A stretch of 64,000 nt of DNA from Pseudomonas sp. Choline-02u-1 (GTDB taxonomy: Bacteria > Pseudomonadota > Gammaproteobacteria > Pseudomonadales > Pseudomonadaceae): the NCBI RefSeq assembly GCF_002836515.1, contig NZ_PJBC01000003.1, positions 124,001-188,000 on the forward strand. The letters are read 5' to 3'. Shown one piece after another: positions 16,657 through 24,811 of this stretch. The notes under the pieces were generated by a model. It ran no database searches, had not been told where the DNA came from, and saw nothing but the letters and a program-made list of their open reading frames with translations. Each line of letters opens with the position of its first letter. Positions within the stretch are counted from its first letter, which is position 1. The position numbers were made by a program, and so were the translations under genes.

Positions 16657-17541
16657 GTGATCAATGCAGCGGCGCACTATCGACTCGACTATCCCGATCT
16701 GGCGCTGATCCTGGCCTTGGTGCGCAGCGGCTCGCTGGCACGGGCGGCGCAGTTGCTTCAGGTCGATGTGTCGACGGTTTTCCGCGCCGTTCGCCGACTG
16801 GAGTCGGCGCTCGGTCAGCAACTGTTCGAAAAAAGCCGCACCGGTTACCTGCCAACCACACTGGCGCAGACCTTGACCGAGCAAGCCGAACGCGCGGAAC
16901 AGGCGCTGGAAGCCGCGCGGATCGGCGTGGAGCGGGAGGGAGAAGTCGTGACCGGCACGGTGCGCCTGACCTGCACCGATTCGGTATTGCAGGGCTTGCT
17001 GTTGCCTGCGCTGGCGCAGTTCATGCCCAACTACCCGGCGCTGACGATCGAGCTGAGTACCTCCAACGATTTCGCCAACCTCAGTCGTCGCGACGCCGAC
17101 ATTGCCTTGCGCCTGACACGTGCACCGCCAGAGCACTTGGTGGGACGGCAGCTGGCGAAGGTTTCCTACCGTGTTTGCGTCAATGCGCGATATCTGCAGA
17201 ATGTCGATGCTTCTGATCTAAGTGCGCTGACCTGGATTGCTCCGGACGAATTCCTGCCGGATCACCCCACCGTGGCCTGGCGCCGCCAACAGTTGCCCGG
17301 TGTAATCCCGGCTTATCGCTGCAACAGCATGCTTTCTGTGAAAGAACTGGTGCGGGCCGGCCTGGGTGTGGCAGCGTTGCCCGACTTTCTGATCAACGAC
17401 GGTTTGCAGACCTTGGGCGAAGCATTGCCGGGGTGCGACACGGCGCTGTGGCTGCTGACCCGGCCCGATTGCCGGGCCTTGCGCTCGGTGGTGACGCTGT
17501 TCGATGAACTGGGCCGCGCATTGCGTTTGCCCCCGCACTGA
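16657..17541 (+). CDS. LysR-family transcriptional regulator
   Basis: The product has a LysR HTH near residues 8-60 ('YPDLALILALVRSGSLARAAQLLQVDVSTVFRAVRRLESALGQQLFEKS') and an effector domain beyond. The start is uncertain. A GTG at 16657 gives 294 residues, a normal length. An in-frame ATG at 16600 would give 313 and would leave only 22 bases to the divergent amidotransferase start. Neither has a strong ribosome site. It probably regulates the divergent amidotransferase/ABM pair. Confidence 0.82.
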   Translation: MINAAAHYRLDYPDLALILALVRSGSLARAAQLLQVDVSTVFRAVRRLESALGQQLFEKSRTGYLPTTLAQTLTEQAERAEQALEAARIGVEREGEVVTGTVRLTCTDSVLQGLLLPALAQFMPNYPALTIELSTSNDFANLSRRDADIALRLTRAPPEHLVGRQLAKVSYRVCVNARYLQNVDASDLSALTWIAPDEFLPDHPTVAWRRQQLPGVIPAYRCNSMLSVKELVRAGLGVAALPDFLINDGLQTLGEALPGCDTALWLLTRPDCRALRSVVTLFDELGRALRLPPH

Positions 17542-17596
17542 ATCTGCGCCGCCAGCCGCAGTGGTAATCCCACCGGGTAAAGCCAACCAATCCCCA

Positions 17597-18916
17597 TCAC
17601 CCCGGCACCCGCTCATTGGCAAACATGCTCACCGCATCCACGGCCTCACTGGCGCCATCGCGAATCTGCAAAATCACCGTGCCGGCCTGATTGGCCAGTT
17701 CCACGCCTTCGGCTGCGCGGTCGCGGGTGCCTTGCATGCTCTTGATCGCCTGCCGCGTCTCGCTCTGGATCAGACTGATCATGTTGGAAATCTCGGCGGT
17801 GGAGCCGCTGGTGCGCGCGGCCAGTTGCCGCACTTCATCGGCCACTACGGCAAAACCGCGACCCTGTTCACCGGCGCGTGCGGCTTCGATGGCGGCGTTG
17901 AGCGCGAGCAGATTGGTCTGATCGGCGATCGCGCGGATGGTGTTGACGATGGCCGTAATCTGCTCCGAGCGGTCGCCCAGTTGCGCGATCAGCGTGGAGG
18001 ACTGGCTGATGTCCTCGGCAATTTCGCGCATTTCGCTGGCAGCCTGTTGAATCACTTGCGTACCTTGCTCGGCGACTTTTCGTGTCGCCACCGAGATGTG
18101 ATAAGCGGTGCTGGCACTGCGCGCATCCTGATCGTGTTGTTCGACGCGAGCAGTGACGTCCGACGCGAACTTGACCACTTTATATAAACGCCCCGAGGCA
18201 TCGTAGACCGGGTTGTAGTTGGCCTCCAGCCACACGGTCTGACCGCGTTTATCCACGCGCTCGAACTGACCGTGGAAAAACTCGCCCTGATTCAAGCGCC
18301 GCCAGAAATCCTGATAGGCACCGCTGTTGACCAGCGTCGGGGTGCAGAACAAACGGTGATGTTGGCCCTTGAGTTCCGCGAGGTTATAGCCCATGCGCGT
18401 GAGAAAATTCTGGTTGGCGGTAAGAATGTTGCCGTCGAGATCGAATTCGATCACCGCCATCGCCCGATCGATCGCCTGCAGCTTGGCGTTGGCTTCGTTC
18501 TCCTGTTGAACCTTGGTGGTGACATCCATCGCGTACTTGACCACTTTGATCACCCGCCCCGACGCATCCTTGATCGGGTTGTAGCTGGCTTCCAGCCATA
18601 TCGGCTGGCCTTTGCTGTTGACCCGTTCAAAGGTGCCGGACTGGAACTGACCGTTTTTCAAGCGCGACCACAACTCAGTGTATTGGGCACTGCGACCGAA
18701 TTCAGGTGTGCAGAAATGCCGGTGCGGCTGGCCAATCGCCTGGGCAGCCGTGTAACCCATGGTCTGGAGAAAATTGTCATTGGCTCGCAACACCACGCCA
18801 TCAAGATCAAACTCGATCACCGCCATCGAACGGTTGATCGCTTCGAGCATTGCAGCTTGGTCAAAAACGGTGTGTTGCAGTCCTTCGAGGGCGGCTTTGT
18901 GGCGTTTAAAAAACAT
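17597..18916 (-). CDS. Soluble PAS-PAS chemotaxis protein, BdlA-like
   Basis: The 439-residue protein has no membrane helix. Two tandem PAS domains (residues ~20-140 and ~145-262, each ending in a 'WLEA(S/N)YNP...KVVK' segment) are followed by a short methyl-accepting signalling domain with the hairpin '[20 protein letters not shown]' and onward '[15 protein letters not shown]'. This architecture and size match BdlA of P. aeruginosa (two PAS plus MCP), which controls biofilm dispersal. Orthology is likely but not proven. The two PAS repeats are clearly related to each other and probably arose by duplication. Confidence 0.88.
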   Translation of the reverse strand: MFFKRHKAALEGLQHTVFDQAAMLEAINRSMAVIEFDLDGVVLRANDNFLQTMGYTAAQAIGQPHRHFCTPEFGRSAQYTELWSRLKNGQFQSGTFERVNSKGQPIWLEASYNPIKDASGRVIKVVKYAMDVTTKVQQENEANAKLQAIDRAMAVIEFDLDGNILTANQNFLTRMGYNLAELKGQHHRLFCTPTLVNSGAYQDFWRRLNQGEFFHGQFERVDKRGQTVWLEANYNPVYDASGRLYKVVKFASDVTARVEQHDQDARSASTAYHISVATRKVAEQGTQVIQQAASEMREIAEDISQSSTLIAQLGDRSEQITAIVNTIRAIADQTNLLALNAAIEAARAGEQGRGFAVVADEVRQLAARTSGSTAEISNMISLIQSETRQAIKSMQGTRDRAAEGVELANQAGTVILQIRDGASEAVDAVSMFANERVPG

Positions 18917-19050
18917 GCTTGCGATACTCGGGAGTGGGAAAAATCAAAAGGATTCAGTCCCTAATTCCTGCGCCGGCAGACCGAAATGCACTGGCGGCAT
19001 TCGGCGGTGACTGCTCAATGCCAGCGTTCCGTTACTGGCAGATGGCTACT

Positions 19051-19128
19051 TATACAAAACTTCATAAAGTTGTACAAGAAAGGAATTTTTCGCGAGTTTG
19101 TATAACTTTTTGCGAAATTAGTTGTACA
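19051..19128. promoter_or_regulatory. Cluster of TGTACA/TGTATA-type sites
   Basis: An AT-rich stretch upstream of the BdlA-like gene holds TATACA (19051), TGTACA (19071), TGTATA (19099) and TGTACA (19123). It looks like a multi-site operator. The regulator is unknown. Spacing (20, 28, 24 bases between starts) is not regular. Confidence 0.4.
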
Positions 19129-19159
19129 CGTTTGAGCGCCTGCTCGGCTGAACAGGGAA

Positions 19160-19768
19160 TCAGCCTTGATAGCGCGCCAAAAACATCTCCAGTGCCGACT
19201 CGGCAACCGCGTTCTGCGCGTCTGGATCAAGGGCCGCGCGGCCGAGCGAGATCTGCGGCCAGAACGCGAACGCCTTGAGCAAGCCTTGCACTTGATGCGC
19301 GGCAAACTCTGGATCCACCGGTTTGAGCCGTCCATCGGCTTGCGCCGCGCGTATCCAGACGGTCAATCCTTCCTCGCGCTCGCCCATGCGCTCGATCATG
19401 TTCTGCGCACGTTCGGGGGAATGAATAGTGGCGGCAATCGCTACCCGGGCGAGGGTAAGAAAATTCTCGTCGGCCATCATCTGCACCTTCTCTCGCAACA
19501 TTTGCCGCAACTGCTCGCTCAGCGGTTGCTCGCGGTTATAGCTAACTGATGGCTCGGCAATGATCCGCGCCCATAACTGGTTGAGGATATCGGCGAACAG
19601 TTCTTCTTTGCTGGGGAAGTGGTTGTACACCGTACGCTTCGACACGCCGGCGGTGGCAGCGATCTTGTCCATGCTGGTGATTTCAAACCCATGGGCACGG
19701 AATTCGGCGATCGCTGCCTGGATGATGGCTTCGCGTTTGCGGTCGGTCAGGCGTCGGGGAGCGGTCAT
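19160..19768 (-). CDS. TetR/AcrR-family transcriptional regulator
   Basis: The 202-residue protein has the N-terminal TetR HTH ('REAIIQAAIAEFRAHGFEITSMDKIAATAGVSKRTVYNHFPSKEELF', residues ~12-60). The ligand domain is of the AcrR C-terminal type with 'FLTLARVAIAATIHSPERAQNMIERM'. It is divergent from a metallo-hydrolase gene, and the 209 bases between starts contain a TACAC/GTGTA palindrome that is a likely operator. It probably represses itself and the hydrolase gene. Confidence 0.9.
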   Translation of the reverse strand: MTAPRRLTDRKREAIIQAAIAEFRAHGFEITSMDKIAATAGVSKRTVYNHFPSKEELFADILNQLWARIIAEPSVSYNREQPLSEQLRQMLREKVQMMADENFLTLARVAIAATIHSPERAQNMIERMGEREEGLTVWIRAAQADGRLKPVDPEFAAHQVQGLLKAFAFWPQISLGRAALDPDAQNAVAESALEMFLARYQG

Positions 19769-19843
19769 GGCAGGCTTCGGCAGAGAAGAGAGGAATTACA
19801 CTTGGCAGTTTACTTGGCGTCGGCTTTGATGCAACCTAGAAAC

Positions 19844-19859
19844 TACACCGCTCAGTGTA
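19844..19859. promoter_or_regulatory. Likely TetR operator palindrome
   Basis: TACAC-CGCTCA-GTGTA lies between the tetR-type and metallo-hydrolase genes. Inverted repeats of this kind and position are typical operators of divergent TetR systems. Confidence 0.5.
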
Positions 19860-19977
19860 ATGTTGCGTTAATCCTCGCACCTTACAAACCAGAGCGTTTG
19901 GCCCTTGCGTGCAGCTTGGCCATTTTCATTTCCCGTGGAATACCGTGCAGCACACGGTTTTTCGGAGTCGTTCAGTC

Positions 19978-21033
19978 ATGGCCAATCCAGTCTCTCTCCC
20001 GGATAAAACTCCCAAGCCTGAAGCCTCTCGACAGGATCAAGGGCTGTTTCGCAATCATGCGCCGGTACAGCGCGAAGGCCTGCGCAAAATGCTGCGGATC
20101 ATGTGGAACATGATTTTCCACAAACCGCGCGACACCCGTCCAACCGCTGCCATCCCTGTGCAGCCGCTTACTCGCGAAGATCTGGTCGCAGCGCCGAATC
20201 ACAGCGTTTACCGCTTGGGGCACTCGACGCTGTTGCTGAAGATGCGCGACAAATTCTGGATTACTGACCCGGTCTTCGCCGAGCGCGCCTCGCCAGTACA
20301 GTGGGCGGGTCCGAAACGTTTCCATCAGCCACCGATCAGCATCGACGAACTGCCGCCGATCGAAGCGGTGATCCTCTCGCACAACCATTACGACCATCTC
20401 GACTACGAAGCGGTACTCAAACTCGCCGCCAAAACCACGTACTTCCTGACCCCGCTGGGCGTGGGCGACACCCTGATCAAGTGGGGCATCGACGCCAGCA
20501 AAGTGCGCCAGTATGACTGGTGGCAGGGCACCGAAATCGCCGGTATCCGCTTCGTTGCCACACCTTCGCAGCACTTTTCCGGTCGTGGCCTCTTCGACGG
20601 CAACAGCACCTTGTGGGCGTCATGGGTAATGATCGACGCCGGCACACGAATTTTCTTCAGCGGCGACAGCGGTTACTTCGACGGCTTCAAACGCATCGGC
20701 GAACAGTACGGCCCGTTCGACCTGACCCTGATGGAAACCGGCGCCTACAACGTCGAATGGCCCCATGTGCACATGCAACCGGAAGAAACCCTGCAAGCCC
20801 ACATCGACCTCAAGGGCCGCTGGCTCTTCCCGATCCACAACGGCACCTTCGACCTGGCCATGCACGCCTGGCACGAACCTTTTGACCGCATCCTTGCGCT
20901 TGCATGGGAACGCAGTATTGCGATTACCACACCGCGGATGGGGGAGGCGTTCAACCTTGCGCATCCACAACGGGGGAGTGCGTGGTGGATGGCGGTTGAA
21001 GAGGAGGGGGAGGCGCTAGTGCAGAACGCCTGA
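19978..21033 (+). CDS. MBL-fold metallo-hydrolase (RomA / NAPE-PLD-like)
   Basis: The 351-residue protein has the metallo-beta-lactamase zinc motif 'SHNHYDHLD' (His135, His137, Asp139, His140) and later ligands in 'FFSGDSGYF' and 'PIHNGTFDLAMHAWHEPF'. The sequence around 'HSTLLLKMRDKFWITDPVFAERASPVQW' fits the RomA/UlaG/NAPE-PLD branch, whose members cleave lactones or phosphodiesters. No signal peptide is obvious. I used the ATG at 19978, with GGAG upstream. The divergent TetR gene is the likely regulator, and its ligand may relate to the hydrolase substrate. Confidence 0.87.
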   Translation: MANPVSLPDKTPKPEASRQDQGLFRNHAPVQREGLRKMLRIMWNMIFHKPRDTRPTAAIPVQPLTREDLVAAPNHSVYRLGHSTLLLKMRDKFWITDPVFAERASPVQWAGPKRFHQPPISIDELPPIEAVILSHNHYDHLDYEAVLKLAAKTTYFLTPLGVGDTLIKWGIDASKVRQYDWWQGTEIAGIRFVATPSQHFSGRGLFDGNSTLWASWVMIDAGTRIFFSGDSGYFDGFKRIGEQYGPFDLTLMETGAYNVEWPHVHMQPEETLQAHIDLKGRWLFPIHNGTFDLAMHAWHEPFDRILALAWERSIAITTPRMGEAFNLAHPQRGSAWWMAVEEEGEALVQNA

Positions 21034-21071
21034 CGATTTCATCCGGTTCGCCTCGGTGCGAACCGGATGAA

Positions 21072-21329
21072 TCAGATTCCTATTTCCTTCATTCGCCGGT
21101 GGTAATCCTCCATCGTAGCGACTGACAAATCCCTGAATTTTCCACGAAGTATCTGACTTAGTGTTTCCAAGGTGATGCCAGTAATTTGCGCCGCTTCGGA
21201 TTCGTTCAGGTTGGCAGTCTTGATCAACGCGGCCATTTTCGTCGCATATCCCGATTTGATCAGCATTTCATCTGCACCCTGCAGTCCCAAATCTGCGTAG
21301 ACGTTGCCCGTGCTTCTTTCGATGTTCAT
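21072..21329 (-). CDS. Small XRE-type HTH protein (antitoxin-like)
   Basis: The 85-residue protein has a lambda-type HTH ('NLNESEAAQITGITLETLSQILRGKFRDLSVATMEDYHRRM'). Proteins beginning 'MNIERSTGNVYADLGL.DADEML' are usually second genes of RelE/HigB-like toxin-antitoxin pairs. Here no toxin gene lies beside it. The upstream gene is another HTH protein ending 12 bases before this ATG. An AAGGAG site lies eight bases from the start. Confidence 0.8.
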   Translation of the reverse strand: MNIERSTGNVYADLGLQGADEMLIKSGYATKMAALIKTANLNESEAAQITGITLETLSQILRGKFRDLSVATMEDYHRRMKEIGI

Positions 21330-21341
21330 CCTTAGCGCTCC

Positions 21342-21659
21342 TTATTCGGCCATCGCAAAATCCCCACGCCCCACCGATTCCCCCGCCATACCCTGCGCCC
21401 TGACACTCCGCCCCGGTGCAAACCCCGGGAAGAACACCAACCCCTGCGCTTCAAACCGATAAGCCAGTGCCAACCTCGCGGCGTCCGCCACGTCCTGCTG
21501 CGCTTCGAACCGCTGGATATCTGCGACAGCCACCTCGGCCTCGCGCGACAGTTGTTCAACGCTCCAGCCCAGCATGGCGCGGGCCTGGACGCAGTGGGTC
21601 GGGGTGAACTGGAAGAGGGCAATGCGTTCGAGGACGTGATTCATCGCAAGAGAGGCCAT
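21342..21659 (-). CDS. XRE-family HTH protein
   Basis: The 105-residue product has an HTH of the 'ARAMLGWSVEQLSREAEVAVADIQRFEAQ' type followed by 'ALAYRFEAQGLVFFPGF'. This is a fused dimerisation tail common in small XRE regulators. A TTG at 21677 would extend it, but the ATG at 21659 has GGAG nine bases ahead and is preferred. It is the first gene of a two-gene unit with the 85-residue HTH protein. A TGTAC-N9-GTACA repeat 35 bases upstream is a likely autoregulatory site. Confidence 0.75.
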   Translation of the reverse strand: MASLAMNHVLERIALFQFTPTHCVQARAMLGWSVEQLSREAEVAVADIQRFEAQQDVADAARLALAYRFEAQGLVFFPGFAPGRSVRAQGMAGESVGRGDFAMAE

Positions 21660-21693
21660 GGTGTGCTCCGGGCTCAAAAGTGCTGATTGAAAA

Positions 21694-21712
21694 TGTACTG
21701 TGTTTTTGTACA
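21694..21712. promoter_or_regulatory. Inverted repeat upstream of the two-HTH operon
   Basis: TGTAC-TGTGTTTTT-GTACA. It sits 35 bases before the first HTH gene, the expected place for an autorepressor site. Confidence 0.45.
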
Positions 21713-21752
21713 GTTGTTTTCGGCCGGGATCAAACGCATTTTTCGAATTTGC

Positions 21753-22520
21753 CTAATTCGCCGACTCCAACCAGACGGACGGTGCCTGTCCCAGTACTCG
21801 CCGAAACATCGTCGAAAACGCCGCCGGACTCTCATAGCCGAAGTCCAGAGCAATCCGCGTCACCGCTTCACCCGCCGCCAGCCGTGCCAGTGCCTGCACC
21901 ACGCAGGCTTGCTGTCGCCACTGGCGAAAGCTGAGGCCGGTCTGCTGCCGAAACAATCTGTTAAAGGTGCGCAAGCTTATGTGTAACTGATCGGCCCAAT
22001 CCTGCGGCGATTGGTGGGTATTGGGCATGTTCAGAAAGGTCTGACACAGACTGAGGAGCTTTCCTTCGGCGGGCATGGGAATGTGTAGGGGAAGGGGAGC
22101 GCTACGTGTCAGTTCGTGCAACAACAGGTTGATCAGCACACCGTCGCGTCCGGCCTGGTTGTACATCAGTGGCACATCCACCGCTTCCATCAGCAAATGC
22201 CGCAGCAGCGGCGACACGTTGAGCACTTGGCATTCCGGCCCCAATTCCACGTTGCCCGGTTCGATGTAGAGGCTGCGTGTGCTCACCCCGAGCATCAATA
22301 CCTCGTGGGCCACACCCGGCGCAATCCACACCGCGCGCTGCGGCGGCACCACCCAATTACCATTCTGAGTGCTGACTTGCATCACGCCCGTGGCGCCGTA
22401 GAGCAATTGCCCACGTCGATGCGTATGAAACGGGAGTAGGTGGCCGTGGGAATAATCGGTACCGATGGCCACGACCGGGCGAGGCGTGTCATCGAGCTGA
22501 TTGATCGAAATATTGCGCAT
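21753..22520 (-). CDS. AraC-family transcriptional regulator (cupin sensor)
   Basis: The 255-residue protein has an N-terminal cupin domain ('GHLLPFHTHRRGQLLYGATGVMQVSTQNGNWVVPPQRAVWIAPGVAHEV') and a C-terminal double HTH ('DWADQLHISLRTFNRLFRQQTGLSFRQWRQQACVVQALARLAAGEAVTRIALDFGYESPAAFSTMFRRVLGQAP'). This is the NimR/YdeC-like layout. The ATG at 22520 begins the conserved part. It is divergent from a TauE/SafE exporter gene, 112 bases apart, and probably controls it, as NimR-type regulators often control an exporter. Confidence 0.88.
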   Translation of the reverse strand: MRNISINQLDDTPRPVVAIGTDYSHGHLLPFHTHRRGQLLYGATGVMQVSTQNGNWVVPPQRAVWIAPGVAHEVLMLGVSTRSLYIEPGNVELGPECQVLNVSPLLRHLLMEAVDVPLMYNQAGRDGVLINLLLHELTRSAPLPLHIPMPAEGKLLSLCQTFLNMPNTHQSPQDWADQLHISLRTFNRLFRQQTGLSFRQWRQQACVVQALARLAAGEAVTRIALDFGYESPAAFSTMFRRVLGQAPSVWLESAN

Positions 22521-22632
22521 CAGGTGCGTTCCAGCGGTTGGCGTAAACGCAAACATTATTGGCTGAACTGCTGAAGCCGGCCAGTGCATGCCGCTCTAAT
22601 GTCGGGGGCTTTCCCCATCCCGGACGCCCGCC

Positions 22633-23448
22633 ATGTTCTACCTCCTGCTTACACTGTTCGGCTGCCTCACCGGCATCAGCGCCGTGCTCTTCGGTTTCGG
22701 CGGCGGCTTCGTCATCGTGCCGCTGCTCTATCGCATGCTCACCGCCAGCCACGCAGCCGACGACCCCATCGCGCAATCGGCCATGCACATCGCCGTGGCC
22801 ACCTCGACCTGCGTGATGATCGTCAACGCCCTGATCGCCACACGCAAACACGAACGCGCCGGCAATCTGCTCCGGGAATACCTTTGGCCATTGGGCGGGT
22901 TTATCGGTGCGGGCGCGGTCGTCGGCGCCATCGGCGCGATGTGGGTCAGCGGCGAAGTGATCCGCTACGCCTTCATCGTCTACCTGGGCGTGACCATCGT
23001 TGATTGCCTGCTGCGCCGCGGATTTCTGACACAGTCCCGAACCACAATCCCACGACGACTGACCTCGACAGAAACATCCGCTGGCGGTGGAGGAATCGGC
23101 GCCATCGCGACGTTCCTCGGCGTAGGAGGAAGCGTCATGACCGTGCCGCTGCTGCGCCGTTGCGGGCTGAGCATGTCGCAAGCGACGTCCATGGCCAATC
23201 CGTTGAGTGTGCCGGTGGCAGTGGCCGGGACGCTGACGTACATGGCGCTTGCCGGGTTTAGTCAGGCTGACTTGGGGGCGTGGTTTGTCGGGTATGTGGA
23301 TCTGCTGGCGTTTGCGGTGCTGACGGTGGGGTCGCTCATCGGGATTCGATTGGCCGCGCCATGGATTGGGCGGATACCGGATCGGGTGCATGCGCGCGTG
23401 TACATCGGTTTACTTATGGTGGTGATGATCAGCATGTGCTTGAGCTGA
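22633..23448 (+). CDS. TauE/SafE-family anion exporter
   Basis: The 271-residue inner-membrane protein has about eight hydrophobic helices in two similar halves. Each half has a glycine-rich start ('VLFGFGGGFVIVPLLY' and 'IATFLGVGGSVMTVPLLRRCGL'). The family exports sulfite, sulfoacetate or related organosulfur anions. The substrate here is unknown. The divergent AraC regulator is the likely controller. The ATG at 22633 directly starts the first helix. Confidence 0.88.
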   Translation: MFYLLLTLFGCLTGISAVLFGFGGGFVIVPLLYRMLTASHAADDPIAQSAMHIAVATSTCVMIVNALIATRKHERAGNLLREYLWPLGGFIGAGAVVGAIGAMWVSGEVIRYAFIVYLGVTIVDCLLRRGFLTQSRTTIPRRLTSTETSAGGGGIGAIATFLGVGGSVMTVPLLRRCGLSMSQATSMANPLSVPVAVAGTLTYMALAGFSQADLGAWFVGYVDLLAFAVLTVGSLIGIRLAAPWIGRIPDRVHARVYIGLLMVVMISMCLS

Positions 23449-23537
23449 GCGTGACGGCGCTCGATTCCAGCGCGCAAGCTCGCCATAATCCGCAGCTACT
23501 CTCGCGGGCAGTTGCTCGCTTGTTCAGGGATGAAGTG

Positions 23538-24686
23538 ATGTGCCGAGGACTGTTACGTCTTTTTACCGTTTTTTGTCTAACGGGTTCTTTTGTCTCGACG
23601 GCAACTTGGGCCGAGACCGGCGCGCAGTTGTTCACCGGCACTTTGGGTAAATCGTCTATCGTCCTCGAAATAAATCCTCGTACCGGAGAGGGACGTTACT
23701 TTTACAAGAAGTACCGCAAGGATCTACCACTCGACGGTGCTCTGGACGGGGAAACGCTTGTGCTGGAAGAAGGCTCGCGGATGGACGACTCACGCCCGAC
23801 CTTGCGTCTGCAGCCGACAACTGATGGTTGGTATGGCGAGTGGACGAGCACCACTGGGAAAAGCCTGAAGATCAAGTTACAGCCAGCCGTCATCCCCGAT
23901 GTACCGGATGATGCCTTGCCCTTTTTCACCACACTTCACGACAAGTACCCTTATGAGTACCTGCGGCTGCAGGGCGTTACACTCAAAAAAGGCAACATCG
24001 ACACCTTCATGGGCTACACGCTGCAGTGGTGGAGCGAGCCGAAGACAGGCACTTCTCTGTTCGAAGTGGTCTCGGGTTATTCCCCTGAAGAGCGTCGACG
24101 CATCAACCAACAATTGATGGCGCGTTTGTGGAGCGAGGTATTGTCGTCTTATGGATGTTCAGGCAGTTACGCGCAGTCGAGCCAACCACTGTGGATGTCG
24201 TCATCAGTGATGAGTGTTCTGATTTCATCAGATTACTTCTGCGGCGGTGCCTATCCGGATCAAAGCCAGGATGCGCTCAACTTCGACACCAAAACAGGCA
24301 GACTCCTGACCCTTGATGATGTTTTGTGGGTGGGGCAGGGCAAGCCATTGCATTTCCAACGAGAGGGCGACTTCGGCGGGGAGGCGTCCGGCTCGTCTGA
24401 TTCCTGGTCTAACTACCGCAGTGAGGAACTGGCACCCTGGCTGGTCGCGCAGTTGCTGAAACTCTACCCCAGTGAAATGACCGTCACCCCCGAAGGCGAA
24501 AACGACTGCAACTACGACGAGAGTTATCCCTGGCAATTTCCCGGTTGGCACTTCACGGAACTGGGCATCAAGCTCGAGCCATCATTTCCCCACGTCGCGG
24601 CGGTCTGCGGATTCGTCGACTGGAGCGTTCTGCCGTACACAATCGTCAAACAACATCCGGGCGGGGTTGCACTGCAACTGCCTTGA
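23538..24686 (+). CDS. Secreted DUF3298-like protein, paralogue 1
   Basis: The 382-residue product has a signal peptide ending after 'STATWA' (residue ~25). An N-terminal beta domain ('LFTGTLGKSSIVLEINPRTGEGRYFYKKYRKDLPLDG') is followed by a C-terminal half with 'SSDYFCGGAYPD', 'LDDVLWVG' and 'SVLPYTIVKQHPGGVALQLP'. The C-G-G-A-(Y/H)-P motif is the mark of the DUF3298/RsiV-type domain seen in periplasmic lysozyme-binding or deacetylase-linked proteins. The next gene encodes a close paralogue with the same motifs in the same order. I used the ATG at 23538, which gives a proper signal peptide. Function is unknown. Confidence 0.75.
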   Translation: MCRGLLRLFTVFCLTGSFVSTATWAETGAQLFTGTLGKSSIVLEINPRTGEGRYFYKKYRKDLPLDGALDGETLVLEEGSRMDDSRPTLRLQPTTDGWYGEWTSTTGKSLKIKLQPAVIPDVPDDALPFFTTLHDKYPYEYLRLQGVTLKKGNIDTFMGYTLQWWSEPKTGTSLFEVVSGYSPEERRRINQQLMARLWSEVLSSYGCSGSYAQSSQPLWMSSSVMSVLISSDYFCGGAYPDQSQDALNFDTKTGRLLTLDDVLWVGQGKPLHFQREGDFGGEASGSSDSWSNYRSEELAPWLVAQLLKLYPSEMTVTPEGENDCNYDESYPWQFPGWHFTELGIKLEPSFPHVAAVCGFVDWSVLPYTIVKQHPGGVALQLP

Positions 24687-24811
24687 TGTCGCGTTTACTT
24701 TCATGCGCAGCCCCTCGATTCCCGACCACAACCCCGCCATAATCGCCGCGAATTTATCCGCGCCGGCCCTCAAATGCCGGCGCGACCTCTGACTCTTTCA
24801 AGGAACGATCA

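Noticed and set aside
19978..21033. Class B beta-lactamase
   Set aside because: The zinc motif is that of the wider MBL fold, and surrounding motifs fit the RomA/NAPE-PLD branch, not antibiotic-hydrolysing lactamases.
21072..21659. RES-Xre or HigB-HigA toxin-antitoxin pair
   Set aside because: Both genes encode HTH proteins; no RES, RelE or HigB toxin domain is present.
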